From positions 62,001-126,000 of the forward strand of contig JBGCEH010000045.1 in NCBI GenBank assembly GCA_045106195.1: DNA of 64,000 bases, given 5' to 3'. The notes beneath the pieces are model-generated. The model was not told the DNA's origin, searched no databases, and worked only from the letters and a program-made list of their open reading frames with translations. Of this stretch, positions 34,439 to 44,261 are shown piece after piece. The stretch comes from Granulosicoccus sp045106195 (GTDB lineage Bacteria > Pseudomonadota > Gammaproteobacteria > Granulosicoccales > Granulosicoccaceae). Every line of letters starts with the position of its first letter. Position 1 is the first letter of the stretch. Position numbers and translations under genes: made by a program.

Positions 34439-34519
34439 TTTTTCGTGGGGATGTCACAAGGTATTAGTCAGTAGCATCCCGCTGACTTGAACATTCACGT
34501 ACGCGCCTAGCCGTTCGAC

Positions 34520-35494
34520 ATGAAAAAACCCGTAAATCAGCGACAATTGCAGTTTGCCTCGCCAGCCAGCACCTCTCTGGAGGAGCTGATCAATTTGCGT
34601 GGTGCTGCGGTTGCTTTGCAAAGACAGGTACGACGCAAGAGCGCGGCGCCTCAAAGCGGTGGCTCAGTCTCACGGCGTTTGGGTCGAGGGCTGGATTTTG
34701 CCGAAGTGCGTGAGTACCAGGCGGGTGACGATGTGCGCATGATTGACTGGAAAGTCACGGCACGTTCGGGGACCGCCCACACCAAGTTGTTTGTTGAAGA
34801 GCGGGAACGGCCGGTGTTATTGCTTGTGGATTTTCGAGCAAACATGCGTTTTGGCACTCGTGGCATGTATAAGTCCATGCTGGCAGCACGACTGGCAGCC
34901 TTGTTGGGCTGGTGCGCGGTAGCCTCTCATGATCGCGTCGGCGGGTTCGTGTTCAGTGACGGGTGGCATAGCGAGATACGCCCGCAATCCGGACGGCGTG
35001 GGCTCATGTCACTGTTTCGCGCTATTCACCATGGTCAGCAAAGCGTTCCGGAATCCAGTGGTGAGCAATTCATAAAGACTTTGCGCCGTCTGCGCCACAG
35101 TGTGCACGGCGGGAGTACGGTTGTACTGCTAAGTGATTTTCACGGATTTGGTGACAATGAGCGTACGACTTTAGGCAGTGCTCTCAACGCCACGGACATG
35201 AAAGCCATTCATCTTTGCGATCCGCTGGATTACGGTCTGCCCGTGCCCGGCAATTATCCGATGAGTTCAAGCGCCTCAGATCAAGCACAACGATGGGTGC
35301 TGTCGGTGGGTTCACAAGCTGACAGAGAGCGCTATGCAGAGGACTTCAAGACCCGACAAGAGTCATTGAAAAACCTGTTCGTTCAACAACGTCATGCGTA
35401 TTACTGTGTATCCACTGACGAGGCCCTACTCGATGCTGCTGCAAGAATACTGACACCGCAAGCAAAACACCCTGCTGCACAGGAGGCCGTATGA
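34520..35494 (+). CDS. DUF58 domain protein (MoxR partner)
   Basis: 324 residues. The DUF58 signature GRGLDFAEVREYQAGDDVRMIDWKVTAR spans residues ~56-82, followed by TKLFVEERERPVLLLVDF, where a VWA-like fold begins with a partial MIDAS (DFRANM). DUF58 proteins are encoded next to MoxR in most bacteria and are presumed clients or partners of the ATPase. No membrane segment is evident, so it is probably cytoplasmic or peripheral. No good ribosome binding site precedes ATG 34520. Its stop overlaps the next gene by ATGA. Confidence 0.9.
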   Translation: MKKPVNQRQLQFASPASTSLEELINLRGAAVALQRQVRRKSAAPQSGGSVSRRLGRGLDFAEVREYQAGDDVRMIDWKVTARSGTAHTKLFVEERERPVLLLVDFRANMRFGTRGMYKSMLAARLAALLGWCAVASHDRVGGFVFSDGWHSEIRPQSGRRGLMSLFRAIHHGQQSVPESSGEQFIKTLRRLRHSVHGGSTVVLLSDFHGFGDNERTTLGSALNATDMKAIHLCDPLDYGLPVPGNYPMSSSASDQAQRWVLSVGSQADRERYAEDFKTRQESLKNLFVQQRHAYYCVSTDEALLDAAARILTPQAKHPAAQEAV

Positions 35495-35991
35495 ACGAGA
35501 CCGAAGCATTGCTGTCTCAGCTTCGTGATATTCAGGCACCTGACGTCAGTGTCATACCCGCCCCGGGTTGGTGGATACTCCTTGCTGCCTGTCTGTTATC
35601 AGGCTTGCTTTTCTACCTGATGTCAAGCCGCTACCGGCGGCGTGGCTGGCAACGCGAAGCCAGAGCCACACTGGATCGTTTGAGAGTGGAGGCTGGCAAT
35701 GCTTCGGTATCACAATCATTGTCAGGCGTATCCCAATTGGTCAGGCGGGTGGTGTTAGTCGCGCGTCCACGAGAGGAGGTTGCCAGTCTTCATGGCGAGG
35801 CATGGCTGGATGAACTGGATGAAATCTGTGGCAAGCCTCTGTTCAAGGCTGGGTTTGGGAAACTTCTGGAGCAGGGGCCTTATCAGCAAAACCCTCAACT
35901 TAGTATCGATGATCTACATGCGCTGATGGACGTGGTCGCAGAGCTTATCGACGCGGCCGGTAGAAGCTCATTGCGTAAACAGACCTCGTGA
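35491..35991 (+). CDS. DUF4381 membrane protein
   Basis: 166 residues with one transmembrane helix (WWILLAACLLSGLLFYLM, ~residues 27-44), followed by a basic turn and a helical cytoplasmic domain (REEVASLHGEAWLDELDEICG). This is the pattern of DUF4381 proteins that sit between DUF58 and BatA in proteobacterial MoxR clusters. Function unknown; it may anchor the MoxR/VWA assembly at the membrane. It overlaps both neighbours by 4 nt. Confidence 0.85.
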   Translation: MNETEALLSQLRDIQAPDVSVIPAPGWWILLAACLLSGLLFYLMSSRYRRRGWQREARATLDRLRVEAGNASVSQSLSGVSQLVRRVVLVARPREEVASLHGEAWLDELDEICGKPLFKAGFGKLLEQGPYQQNPQLSIDDLHALMDVVAELIDAAGRSSLRKQTS

Positions 35992-37025
35992 ACCTGCCCG
36001 ACTCCATAAGCTGGCTATACCCATTGGCGTTTCTGGCGCTACCGCTACCGCTGCTCGTCTACTTCTTCGCCCCCCCTGGCAACAAGCCCCAAACTCCGGC
36101 CTTGCGTATTCCCGACGTTGCACCTTATCGCCATTACTCTACCAATGCTGTGAAGGGATCGCTTGTGCGCTGGTTACGTATTCTCGTTCTTGTTCTGGCG
36201 TGGCTGGCGATTGTCACTGCAGCCGCCCGGCCACAAACCTTTGCAGAACCTATTGGTGTTCCTGTTACCGGCCGGGATTTGCTTATGTGTATTGACATCT
36301 CAGGCAGCATGCGCGAAACCGATCTGTATGCAGGTAACACACGTGCGACTCGTATGGCCGTGGTCAAGCAGGTAGCGCAGGATTTTGTTGCCCGTCGCAC
36401 CGGTGACCGAATTGGTCTGATCATGTTCGGCTCACAGGCTTACGTGCAAACTCCATTGACGTACGATCACGAGACCGTCCAGCATTTCCTGGCCGAAGCC
36501 ACGGTAGGACTCGCAGGTCGATCAACTGCTATTGGTGATGCCATAGGGCTGGGTGTGAAACGTCTGCGCGACCGTCCTGATGCCTCGCGCGTGCTTATTC
36601 TGCTGACTGACGGTGCCAATTCTGCCGGTGTGGTTGATCCGCTTGAAGCTGCCGAAATGGCAGCACGCAGTGGTATCCGGATTCATGCTATCGGGGTGGG
36701 ATCTGATCGACGCGGAGGTGGTTTTAGTGCTCAGTTCGGATCGCAGCGTAGTGAGCTCGATGAATCAACATTGCAGGCCATTAGTGATGCGACAGGCGGT
36801 CAGTATTTCCGTGCTCGCAATCAGCAGGAGCTTGCCAACATCTACAAGGAAATAGATCGGCTCGAGCCGACCGAACAGGATGAACAGGAATTTCGGCCTC
36901 TGGATGAACTGTTTGCCTGGCCGCTTGGGACGGCTCTTGTGTTGAGCCTGCTGTGGGCAGCGCTGTGCCATGGCATTCCCAGAGCGGTGGGCCTGTACTC
37001 GCGTGATCGTGTGGGGGCGGCATGA
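35988..37025 (+). CDS. batA: VWA-domain membrane protein BatA
   Basis: 345 residues starting at GTG within a GTGA overlap. Transmembrane helices at ~residues 9-27 and 63-80 precede the VWA domain, whose MIDAS is complete: Asp103-I-Ser105-G-Ser107 (CIDISGSM), with the later Thr in STAIGDAIG and Asp in LLTDGANSAG. A C-terminal helix (GTALVLSLLWAALCHGI) follows. BatA proteins are periplasmic-face VWA proteins linked to aerotolerance, envelope stress or virulence in various bacteria; the direct role is unsettled. The intact MIDAS predicts Mg2+-dependent partner binding. Confidence 0.92.
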   Translation: MNLPDSISWLYPLAFLALPLPLLVYFFAPPGNKPQTPALRIPDVAPYRHYSTNAVKGSLVRWLRILVLVLAWLAIVTAAARPQTFAEPIGVPVTGRDLLMCIDISGSMRETDLYAGNTRATRMAVVKQVAQDFVARRTGDRIGLIMFGSQAYVQTPLTYDHETVQHFLAEATVGLAGRSTAIGDAIGLGVKRLRDRPDASRVLILLTDGANSAGVVDPLEAAEMAARSGIRIHAIGVGSDRRGGGFSAQFGSQRSELDESTLQAISDATGGQYFRARNQQELANIYKEIDRLEPTEQDEQEFRPLDELFAWPLGTALVLSLLWAALCHGIPRAVGLYSRDRVGAA

Positions 37026-38017
37026 TGGAATCTGGTCTGCAGTGGTTGAGACCCTATTGGTTGATGGGTTTTGTGCCACTCCTCTTCCTCCTTGTGTACT
37101 GGCTACGTCGTGGAGCTGGCAAGAGTGCATGGGAACGAGTGGTTGACCCGCAATTGCAACCGTACGTTATCGACGGTATCTCATCGCAAACCGACCGGTC
37201 TGCATACTATCTTTTTGCTGGCTGGGCTTTGGCATTGCTGTTGCTGGCGGGTCCTGTCTGGGAGCAGCGTGAAGTACCCGTATTTCAGGCACAACAAGCA
37301 GAGCTTGTCCTGTTTGACTTGTCCCGATCAATGCTATCGGACGACATTGCGCCCGACCGATTGACCCGGGCGCGATTCAAATTAAGCGACTTGTTGTCAC
37401 AAAGCGAAGGACGCCAGACAGGTTTGATCGGTTTTGCAGAACGTCCGTACGTCATTAGTCCATTAACTGAGGACACCGGCACGATTGAAGCCTTTGTTCC
37501 ATCGTTGAGTCCCGATATCATGCCGGTGCAAGGCAGTCGACTGGATTTGGCGATTGACCGCGCTGTGGAATTGTTGGAACAGGCAGGAGTCTCACAGGGG
37601 CACATTCTCTACATTGGTGATCAAGTGATCGGTGAACGGGATCTTGATGCAGCTTCGCGCGCGCGGGCACTTGGTCATCGCCTATCAGTGCTGGCTGTCG
37701 GCACCTCCGCCGGTAAGCCGCTGCGAGATGAGCAGGGGCAATTTATACAGAGTGCCAACGGAGGCATCGTTGTTCCCCAGGTCAATATGGCATTAATGAA
37801 TAACCTGGCAGTGTCCGGGGCCGGCCGTGCAGTCAGGTTGACAACCGACCAGGCAGACCTTGTTCAGCTTGCCAGCGTGCGCGAAGCTATTTCGGTGGAG
37901 GCAGGTGATCCGTTGGAAGCGTCGCGCAAGACCTACTGGATAGAGTATTCACCTTGGTTAGTGTGGCCGTTGATGTTCGGTGCCTTGTGGTTGTTTCGAC
38001 GCGGTGTGGTGGCGTGA
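37022..38017 (+). CDS. batB: VWA-domain membrane protein BatB
   Basis: 331 residues. The topology matches BatA: helices at ~residues 12-28 and 61-79, a VWA domain, and a C-terminal helix (WLVWPLMFGALWLF). The MIDAS first motif is Asp99-L-Ser101-R-Ser103 (FDLSRSML), the usual BatB variant with Arg in place of Gly. The start ATGATG overlaps the batA stop. Probably forms a complex with BatA in the inner membrane. Confidence 0.9.
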   Translation: MMESGLQWLRPYWLMGFVPLLFLLVYWLRRGAGKSAWERVVDPQLQPYVIDGISSQTDRSAYYLFAGWALALLLLAGPVWEQREVPVFQAQQAELVLFDLSRSMLSDDIAPDRLTRARFKLSDLLSQSEGRQTGLIGFAERPYVISPLTEDTGTIEAFVPSLSPDIMPVQGSRLDLAIDRAVELLEQAGVSQGHILYIGDQVIGERDLDAASRARALGHRLSVLAVGTSAGKPLRDEQGQFIQSANGGIVVPQVNMALMNNLAVSGAGRAVRLTTDQADLVQLASVREAISVEAGDPLEASRKTYWIEYSPWLVWPLMFGALWLFRRGVVA

Positions 38018-38039
38018 GAATCATTCAGGGGCAACGACC

Positions 38040-38945
38040 ATGAAGTACATGTCTATCATGTGTGTATCGGTGGGGTTGATGACAATGGCAGTAGTGGTAC
38101 CTGGACACGCTGATTGGGCTGACTGGTGGCGCACACCTGAGCAGCAGGCCAACGCGGCATTTGAATCAGGAGATGTCGAGCAACTTAAAAAAATTGCTCC
38201 CGATGCACTATGGCAAGGCGTTGCTGAACATGAGTCTGGTGACTTCGATTCCGCCGGTAAAACGTTTGGCGATGCTGCACAACGGCAACAACTTCAGGGG
38301 AAAACGGGTGCTGCCAATCAGGCCCTTTACAATCAGGGCGTCAGTGAGGTAAGGGCTGGCCAGTACGAGCAGGCAGTACAAACCTTTGATCGGGTTCTTG
38401 AGCAGGATCCGGACTTCGATGATGCCCGGCACAATCGGGAAATAGCCCAACAGTTGATCCAGCAACAGGAGCAGGAACAACAGCAACAATCTGATGAGGG
38501 TGAAGGTGAAGGCGACTCTTCATCTCAGGATGGAGAACAACAGCCATCAGACGAATCGGGTGAGCCATCATCAGATTCACAAAATGACGAGCAGGGCGAG
38601 CCCGGTGAGCAGTCTGAGGCTGAGCAGGGCGATGCCGGCGACGAGTCGGGTGACGATGGCGGAGACCAGGAATCACAATCACAAACACAGCAGGATCAGG
38701 AAGAACAAGCTGCGCGAGAGGCTCTTGAGGCTGAGGCGCAGGCAGGCGGTCAGAATGATGATGAGACAGAAGCACAGGACAACAGTGTCGCAGAGCAGGA
38801 ACAACCGATGAGTGAAAGTGACCAGGCCACTGAGCAATGGTTACGTCGTATACCGGATGACCCTGCAGGCCTTTTACGTCGCAAGTTACAACAGAGTCAC
38901 CGCAGCGACTATCCGCAGGTCATCGATAGTCGTGAACCCTGGTAG
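38040..38945 (+). CDS. batC: TPR protein BatC with long acidic/Gln-rich tail
   Basis: 301 residues from ATG 38040, which has AGGGG upstream; a longer in-frame reading from 37980 overlaps batB and lacks a ribosome binding site. Signal peptide, then WADWWRTPEQQANAAFESGDVEQ and two or three TPR-like helices (ALYNQGVSEVRAGQYEQAVQTF; DDARHNREIAQQL). Residues ~140-270 are low-complexity Gln/Glu/Asp/Ser. The C-terminus AEQWLRRIPDDP-type segment (here TEQWLRRIPDDPAGLLRRKL) is the conserved BatC end. In the usual model it bridges the VWA proteins to other periplasmic parts. Confidence 0.9.
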   Translation: MKYMSIMCVSVGLMTMAVVVPGHADWADWWRTPEQQANAAFESGDVEQLKKIAPDALWQGVAEHESGDFDSAGKTFGDAAQRQQLQGKTGAANQALYNQGVSEVRAGQYEQAVQTFDRVLEQDPDFDDARHNREIAQQLIQQQEQEQQQQSDEGEGEGDSSSQDGEQQPSDESGEPSSDSQNDEQGEPGEQSEAEQGDAGDESGDDGGDQESQSQTQQDQEEQAAREALEAEAQAGGQNDDETEAQDNSVAEQEQPMSESDQATEQWLRRIPDDPAGLLRRKLQQSHRSDYPQVIDSREPW

Positions 38946-38947
38946 GA

Positions 38948-40885
38948 ATGAGAATGTACGTTATCGTTGAACATAGAAAATTTGCAGCCTGTTGCTGGCT
39001 TGTTGTCTTCCTGGTTTGTGTGTCGATAAGTTTGCTCGCCATTCAATCAAACGCATTGGCACAGGATGTCGGAGTCAGGGCAGAACTGAGCTCATCAACC
39101 ATCACGCGTGACGAGTCGGTAGTGTTAACCATCACGGCTACCGGTATTGATGCCGACCTGGATGCCTCATCGCTAGGTCGGGATTTTGATGTCGTCGGTA
39201 GGTCCAGTTCGCGACAGATCGGTACGGTTATCGGGGCAAACAATCAGGTCGTCACCACTAGTGTGGTGACCTGGGCGCTTGAGCTGCTGCCAAAGGGGGA
39301 GGGTGTTTTTACGGTCCCTGCGGTTAAGGTGGGAGATTTTGAAACCCAATTATTGTCACTCACCGTCAACGCCGTCCCGCAAGGTGCAAAGCGCGATATT
39401 TTTCTAGAGGCCAGTGTCGACTCCAATTCTCCATGGGTCCAGTCACAGGTAGTCATGACACTGCGGGTGTTTCAGGCTATAGAGATTGTCGATGGTGGGC
39501 TTGATATCCCTGAGGCCGATGATCTTGTAGTGGAACGAATCGGCGAGGACACCCGTAGCAAAGAAGTGCGTGATGGACGTGAGTATAGTGTTACAACGCG
39601 TCGCTTTGCGTTGTTCCCACAGAAAAGCGGCACCATCAATATCGACCCGATAACCTTGAGCGTCACTGTGCCAGCCGATCCGGACCGTGTTCGGGGTTTC
39701 TTTTCTCCGACGCGTAAACTGACGCGTGCCAGTGAAGCCATAACGCTTGATGTGCAAGCCCGTCCCCCTTCGGGTCCGGTTTGGTGGTTGCCTGCCAGAA
39801 AGGTTAGTCTGCAGGCGCAGTGGCAAGGCGACTCACGGGCTGCGCAGGTTGACCAGCCGCTGACCCGGACCATTGTCATGCGTGCTGACGGTGTTCTAGA
39901 GTCTCAGCTACCGCAAATCAGTATCCCTGCTATTGACGGCCTCAGCCTCTACGCTGAAGATCCACAGCTAGCGATGGGCATTGTGGACTCAGGGCTGGTC
40001 TCCGAGCAGAAAATAAACTGGGCGCTAATACCACAACGCAGTGGAAAGCTGACGCTGCCTCCCATTAGAGTCGAATGGTTTAATACGCTCACCGGAAAGG
40101 TCGAAACGGCAGAACTCCCAGCCGAGACCATTGAGGTCATGGCGGCTGCAAATACAGGACCCGGCAACGTAGTTAATGCGCCCGTGAATGACAATGTCGA
40201 TACATCAGCTGTTACAGATGCAGGCTTGACGCCACAAATTGACTCTCAGGCACTAAGCCCATCGTCACCGTCGAACGATGGCTTGCTGGCTACAAGTCCC
40301 TTATCAGTGGATGATCGAATCATTGCGCTGGAAAATTCGTTGCAACGGTGGCAATTGTTGGCATTTATCCTTTTCACCCTCTGGGTTATCAGTGTGGGTG
40401 CCTGGTGGATTTTACGCAAGCGAGCAGCAATGGCATCGGTGGGTCAATTGAAGGTGGGTACCAAGGGCTCCAATCGAGCTATTGCGGCCAGAATCGATGA
40501 TTTCTATCAACAACTAGCGCCGATGAATCAGATTGAAAAGAGCTGTAGCGGTGGTGATATTCTGGATATAAAACGTGCGTTGCTGGATTGGTCAGCGCGT
40601 CAGTGGCCTGACGATACACCAACGACACTGGACGCGCTGCAGGCGAAACTGCCTGACGGTACTGCACGCGAGAAGCTGAAAAGAGTACAGTTAGGGCTTT
40701 ACAGTAAGCAGGGTTGCTCGACCATAATGCCCGACCTTGCCGATGAATTTACAACGCTTGCGGGGGATCTGAAAACGGCCTTGCAGCGACGAGAATCAGA
40801 TTTGGCCGAGGGTCACAGTGCGGATCCGGCAGCGAGCGATGATGGCATGTCGACGAAACGGGGCAGCCGTTTGCCACAGTTGTGA
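38948..40885 (+). CDS. batD: BatD-like oxygen-tolerance protein
   Basis: 645 residues. N-terminal export segment (CCWLVVFLVCVSISLLA), then repeated beta-sandwich units starting VRAELSSSTITRDESVVLTITATG and continuing with VPAVKVGDFETQ, DGREYSVTTRRFALFPQKSG and WALIPQRSGKLTLPPIRVEW. A transmembrane helix (LAFILFTLWVISVGAWWIL) lies at ~residues 463-483, and a helical cytoplasmic end follows. This is the BatD layout: large periplasmic beta region plus one anchor. It closes the cluster; the start is 2 nt after the batC stop. Confidence 0.9.
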   Translation: MRMYVIVEHRKFAACCWLVVFLVCVSISLLAIQSNALAQDVGVRAELSSSTITRDESVVLTITATGIDADLDASSLGRDFDVVGRSSSRQIGTVIGANNQVVTTSVVTWALELLPKGEGVFTVPAVKVGDFETQLLSLTVNAVPQGAKRDIFLEASVDSNSPWVQSQVVMTLRVFQAIEIVDGGLDIPEADDLVVERIGEDTRSKEVRDGREYSVTTRRFALFPQKSGTINIDPITLSVTVPADPDRVRGFFSPTRKLTRASEAITLDVQARPPSGPVWWLPARKVSLQAQWQGDSRAAQVDQPLTRTIVMRADGVLESQLPQISIPAIDGLSLYAEDPQLAMGIVDSGLVSEQKINWALIPQRSGKLTLPPIRVEWFNTLTGKVETAELPAETIEVMAAANTGPGNVVNAPVNDNVDTSAVTDAGLTPQIDSQALSPSSPSNDGLLATSPLSVDDRIIALENSLQRWQLLAFILFTLWVISVGAWWILRKRAAMASVGQLKVGTKGSNRAIAARIDDFYQQLAPMNQIEKSCSGGDILDIKRALLDWSARQWPDDTPTTLDALQAKLPDGTAREKLKRVQLGLYSKQGCSTIMPDLADEFTTLAGDLKTALQRRESDLAEGHSADPAASDDGMSTKRGSRLPQL

Positions 40886-40940
40886 TCGATACAGAAGTTC
40901 AGACGAATTACCTTCATACACTAGACATTGAGAGTCTGTC

Positions 40941-42929
40941 ATGAGCGATACGCGCTTGCAGTACACGCAACAGGATCATGATCACTGGAAGGTTAAGCAT
41001 GATGCACAGAATATCCTGTGGCTTTCTTGCGATCGAAAAGATGAAAGCAGTAATTCATTGTCAAAAGCTGTAATTGAGGAACTCAGCACTATTCTGGATC
41101 ATGTTGAAAAGCTGGATCTTGCGGGTTTGGTGGTTCAATCAGCCAAGCCCGACAGCTTTATTCTTGGCGCCGACATTCGTGAGTTCGATCAGTACACCGA
41201 AGCCGAACAGGTCAGTCAGCTGATCCGGCAGGGGCACGACGTTTTCTCACGCCTTGAAAATCTAAAGTGCCACACGGTTGCTGCGTTACATGGCTTTGCA
41301 CTGGGTGGTGGGCTTGAATTGGCATTGTGCTGCAACTACATCTGCGCCCTCAACGTTCCGGAGACACGCGTGGGTTTTCCTGAAGTGAAGCTGGGAATTT
41401 TTCCCGGACTGGGTGGTACCACGCGGCTTACTGAAAGGGTTGGAGGCATGGCTGGCATGCAATTGATGCTGACAGGGCGAATGCTCCGTGCGCCGGCGGC
41501 GCGTTCCATGGGCGTCATCGATGAATTGGTTGATGAATTTTCATCGTTGCACTGGGCTGCACGAAGGGCCGTATTATCAAAGCGTAAGCCTCGCAAGTTG
41601 TCCCTATCAGCGTCGTTGACCAATCGACAGCCTGCACGTGCAGCACTTGCAAAAGTGCTGCGTAGTAAGACAGCGGCAAAAGCCAATCCCAAGCACTACC
41701 CGGCACCGTTTGCGATGATCGACTTGTGGGCTGAACACCGCGACAATCGTCGTCGTATGTTTGAAGGCGAAGCCAGGCACGTTGGTGAGTTGATGGTTGG
41801 TGATACGGCGCGAAACCTGCGCCGCATTTTCTTTCTTACCGAACGAATGAAAGGGCTAGGTAAGGCTGATGAATTCACTGTCAGGCGAGTTCATGTCGTG
41901 GGTGCCGGTGTCATGGGTGGTGACATTGCTGCCTGGTGTGTTGTGCAAGGATTCGAGGTGACTTTGCAGGACAGGGAACTCGGATATATCGAGCCCGCGC
42001 TTAAACGGGCAAAATCCTTGTTTAAGCGACGACTGAAGAAAAAGCCTGCTATAGCGGCTGCCGTTGCCAGACTGGTTGCTGATGTCGACGGCCGGGGTAT
42101 TGCCCGCGCCGATGTCATAATTGAAGCAATCTACGAGGATGCAGATGCCAAGCGTGCGCTGTACGCCACTATAGAACCCCAGATGGCAGAGCATGCAGTT
42201 CTGGCAACAAATACATCAGCTTTGCCACTGGAAGAACTTGCGCGCGATCTTCAGAATCCATCACGCCTTATTGGCCTGCATTTTTTCAATCCGGTAGCCA
42301 AAATGCCACTGGTTGAAGTGGTGCATGCCGAACAGACCGACCCGGTCTGGGTGACACGTGGCTGTGCATTCAGTTCGCAGATAAACCGTTTCCCCTTGCC
42401 GACAAAAAGTCATCCGGGATTTTTGGTCAATCGCGTTCTCGCACCTTATCTGATGGAGGCGTTTTCAATGCTGCTCGAAGGCATTGACAAAGACACGATT
42501 GATTGCGCTGCGGTGCGCTTTGGCATGCCAATGGGCCCCATCGAGCTTGCCGACGTCGTCGGTCTGGATGTTTGCATGAAAGTCGCTGAGACGCTGGCCA
42601 CCGGAGATGTCGATGCACACCGCAGCCTGCTACAGAAAAAACTGGACGAGGGATTGCTTGGCAAGAAATCAGGTAGCGGTTTCTACACCTGGGCAAAAGG
42701 CAAACCCGATAAAAAAAGCGTGGATGTTGATAACCCCTATGGCAACGATCTTGCGCAACGTCTGCTTACACCTTTTCTCGATGAATGTAAAAAGGCATCC
42801 GCTGATGGCATTGTGGCGGATGATGATCTGCTTGATGCGGGGATAATCTTCGGTACGGGCTTTGCCCCTTTTCTCGGTGGTCCCATGCAGTACCTGAAAC
42901 AATCTGCTTCGGCACAGGAATCAGTCTGA
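40941..42929 (+). CDS. fadJ: Bifunctional enoyl-CoA hydratase / 3-hydroxyacyl-CoA dehydrogenase (FadJ-like)
   Basis: Beta-oxidation multifunctional protein of 662 residues. The N-terminal crotonase domain has oxyanion and catalytic Glu segments: FILGADIREFDQY, FALGGGLELALCCNY and GFPEVKLGIFPGLGG. From ~residue 314 comes the dehydrogenase with VHVVGAGVMGGDIAAW (NAD), NTSALPLEELA, LIGLHFFNPVAKMPLVEVV and PGFLVNRVLAPYL, then two C-terminal HAD domains. It is ~50 residues shorter than E. coli FadJ (714), mostly in linkers. It overlaps the thiolase gene by TGATG. I use fadJ because the partner thiolase looks FadI-like; fadB would be the alternative. Confidence 0.88.
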   Translation: MSDTRLQYTQQDHDHWKVKHDAQNILWLSCDRKDESSNSLSKAVIEELSTILDHVEKLDLAGLVVQSAKPDSFILGADIREFDQYTEAEQVSQLIRQGHDVFSRLENLKCHTVAALHGFALGGGLELALCCNYICALNVPETRVGFPEVKLGIFPGLGGTTRLTERVGGMAGMQLMLTGRMLRAPAARSMGVIDELVDEFSSLHWAARRAVLSKRKPRKLSLSASLTNRQPARAALAKVLRSKTAAKANPKHYPAPFAMIDLWAEHRDNRRRMFEGEARHVGELMVGDTARNLRRIFFLTERMKGLGKADEFTVRRVHVVGAGVMGGDIAAWCVVQGFEVTLQDRELGYIEPALKRAKSLFKRRLKKKPAIAAAVARLVADVDGRGIARADVIIEAIYEDADAKRALYATIEPQMAEHAVLATNTSALPLEELARDLQNPSRLIGLHFFNPVAKMPLVEVVHAEQTDPVWVTRGCAFSSQINRFPLPTKSHPGFLVNRVLAPYLMEAFSMLLEGIDKDTIDCAAVRFGMPMGPIELADVVGLDVCMKVAETLATGDVDAHRSLLQKKLDEGLLGKKSGSGFYTWAKGKPDKKSVDVDNPYGNDLAQRLLTPFLDECKKASADGIVADDDLLDAGIIFGTGFAPFLGGPMQYLKQSASAQESV

Positions 42930-44206
42930 TGGCCAATACTGTAAAACCGGTTGTTATCATTGGCGGTTTACGCATCCCGTTCTGCCGCTCCAATAGCGCC
43001 TACGCGAGTCTGTCGAACAAGAAGATGCTGAGTGTAGTACTCAATGGCATCGTGGATAAGTATGCTTTGGCCGGTGAATTCATTGGTGAAGTCAACGCCG
43101 GCGCAGTCATAACTCACTCGCGTGACTGGAACCTTGCACGGGAGGTCGTGCTGAGCACAAAGCTGTCTCCGTCTACACCTGCCACCACGATGCAACAGGC
43201 TTGTGGAACTTCGCTGCAGGCCGTGATGATGGCGGCTGCCAAAATTGCATCAGGACAGATCGATTCTGCTATTGCTGCGGGTTCGGATACTGTTAGTGAT
43301 GTGCCGATTGTGTTCAGCAACAAGTTCTCGAAGCGTCTTGTGTCGCTGGGCAAGGCCCGAGATATCAAATCAAAACTTGCGCTGTTCAAAGGCTTTGGAC
43401 CCAAAGAGCTTGCGCCAGTCCCCCCGTCTGTTAACGAACCCAGAACGCTCATGAGCATGGGCCAACATTGCGAACTTATGGCTAAAACCTGGGGTATTTC
43501 CAGAAGCGATCAGGATGCACTGACGTTGCGCTCACATCAAAATGCTGCGGCAGCCTATGAAGCAGGATTTTACGAGGACCTGCTGATTCCCTGCGAAGGT
43601 GTTTTCCGTGACAACAACATGCGAAGCGACTCATCCATGGAATCGTTGGGGAAGCTTCGAACCGTTTACGACAAGAGCGACGCTGGCACCTTGACCGCCG
43701 GAAACAGTACGCCGTTGACAGATGGGGCATCCGGTGTATTGCTCTGCACTGAGGAATGGGCTAAAGAGCGTGGCCTGCCGATACAAGCCTACCTGACGCA
43801 TTCAGCGACAGCTGCAGTGGATTTCGTAGGTGGCGCCGGGCTACTGATGGCACCCACGGTCGCCGTGAGCGACATGCTCAAACGTGCATCGATGACGCTA
43901 CAGGATTTTGACATCTATGAGATTCATGAAGCCTTCGCTGCTCAGGTGTTGTGTACGCTGAAAGCCTGGGAGGATGACGAGTATTGTCGTACCGAACTTG
44001 GCCGCGACAGCGCCATGGGTGCGATAGATCAAGACAAGATGAATCTGGTGGGTTCAAGCCTTGCTGTTGGACATCCCTTTGCGGCTACCGGTGCACGCAT
44101 CGTTGGAACACTGGCCAAACAGTTGGCAGATAACGGTGGAGGAAAGGGGCTGATATCCATCTGTACCGCGGGAGGCATGGGTGTGAGTGCAGTGCTTGAA
44201 GCGTAG
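42929..44206 (+). CDS. fadI: 3-ketoacyl-CoA thiolase (FadI-like)
   Basis: 425-residue thiolase cleaving 3-ketoacyl-CoA with CoA, the last step of each beta-oxidation round. The nucleophile is Cys92 in QQACGTSLQAVMMAA. The C-terminal half has the catalytic His in EIHEAFAAQ, GHPFAATGARIVG and the second Cys in CTAGGMGVS. The middle section DLMPVPPAV-type segment (here ELAPVPPSVNEPRTL) and length (E. coli FadI 436) favour FadI over FadA. It forms the trifunctional complex with the FadJ-like subunit encoded upstream by an overlapping gene. Confidence 0.9.
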   Translation: MANTVKPVVIIGGLRIPFCRSNSAYASLSNKKMLSVVLNGIVDKYALAGEFIGEVNAGAVITHSRDWNLAREVVLSTKLSPSTPATTMQQACGTSLQAVMMAAAKIASGQIDSAIAAGSDTVSDVPIVFSNKFSKRLVSLGKARDIKSKLALFKGFGPKELAPVPPSVNEPRTLMSMGQHCELMAKTWGISRSDQDALTLRSHQNAAAAYEAGFYEDLLIPCEGVFRDNNMRSDSSMESLGKLRTVYDKSDAGTLTAGNSTPLTDGASGVLLCTEEWAKERGLPIQAYLTHSATAAVDFVGGAGLLMAPTVAVSDMLKRASMTLQDFDIYEIHEAFAAQVLCTLKAWEDDEYCRTELGRDSAMGAIDQDKMNLVGSSLAVGHPFAATGARIVGTLAKQLADNGGGKGLISICTAGGMGVSAVLEA

Positions 44207-44261
44207 TGTATTATTGAGCAGGTACTGGTAATTCAGGTTGGGCAACCTTGGTGGGAAAGTC

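Noticed and set aside
38455..38800. Low-complexity CAG/GAG-rich stretch as microsatellite or misassembly
   Set aside because: The frame is intact and such acidic/Gln-rich regions are normal in BatC proteins, with the conserved C-terminus following.
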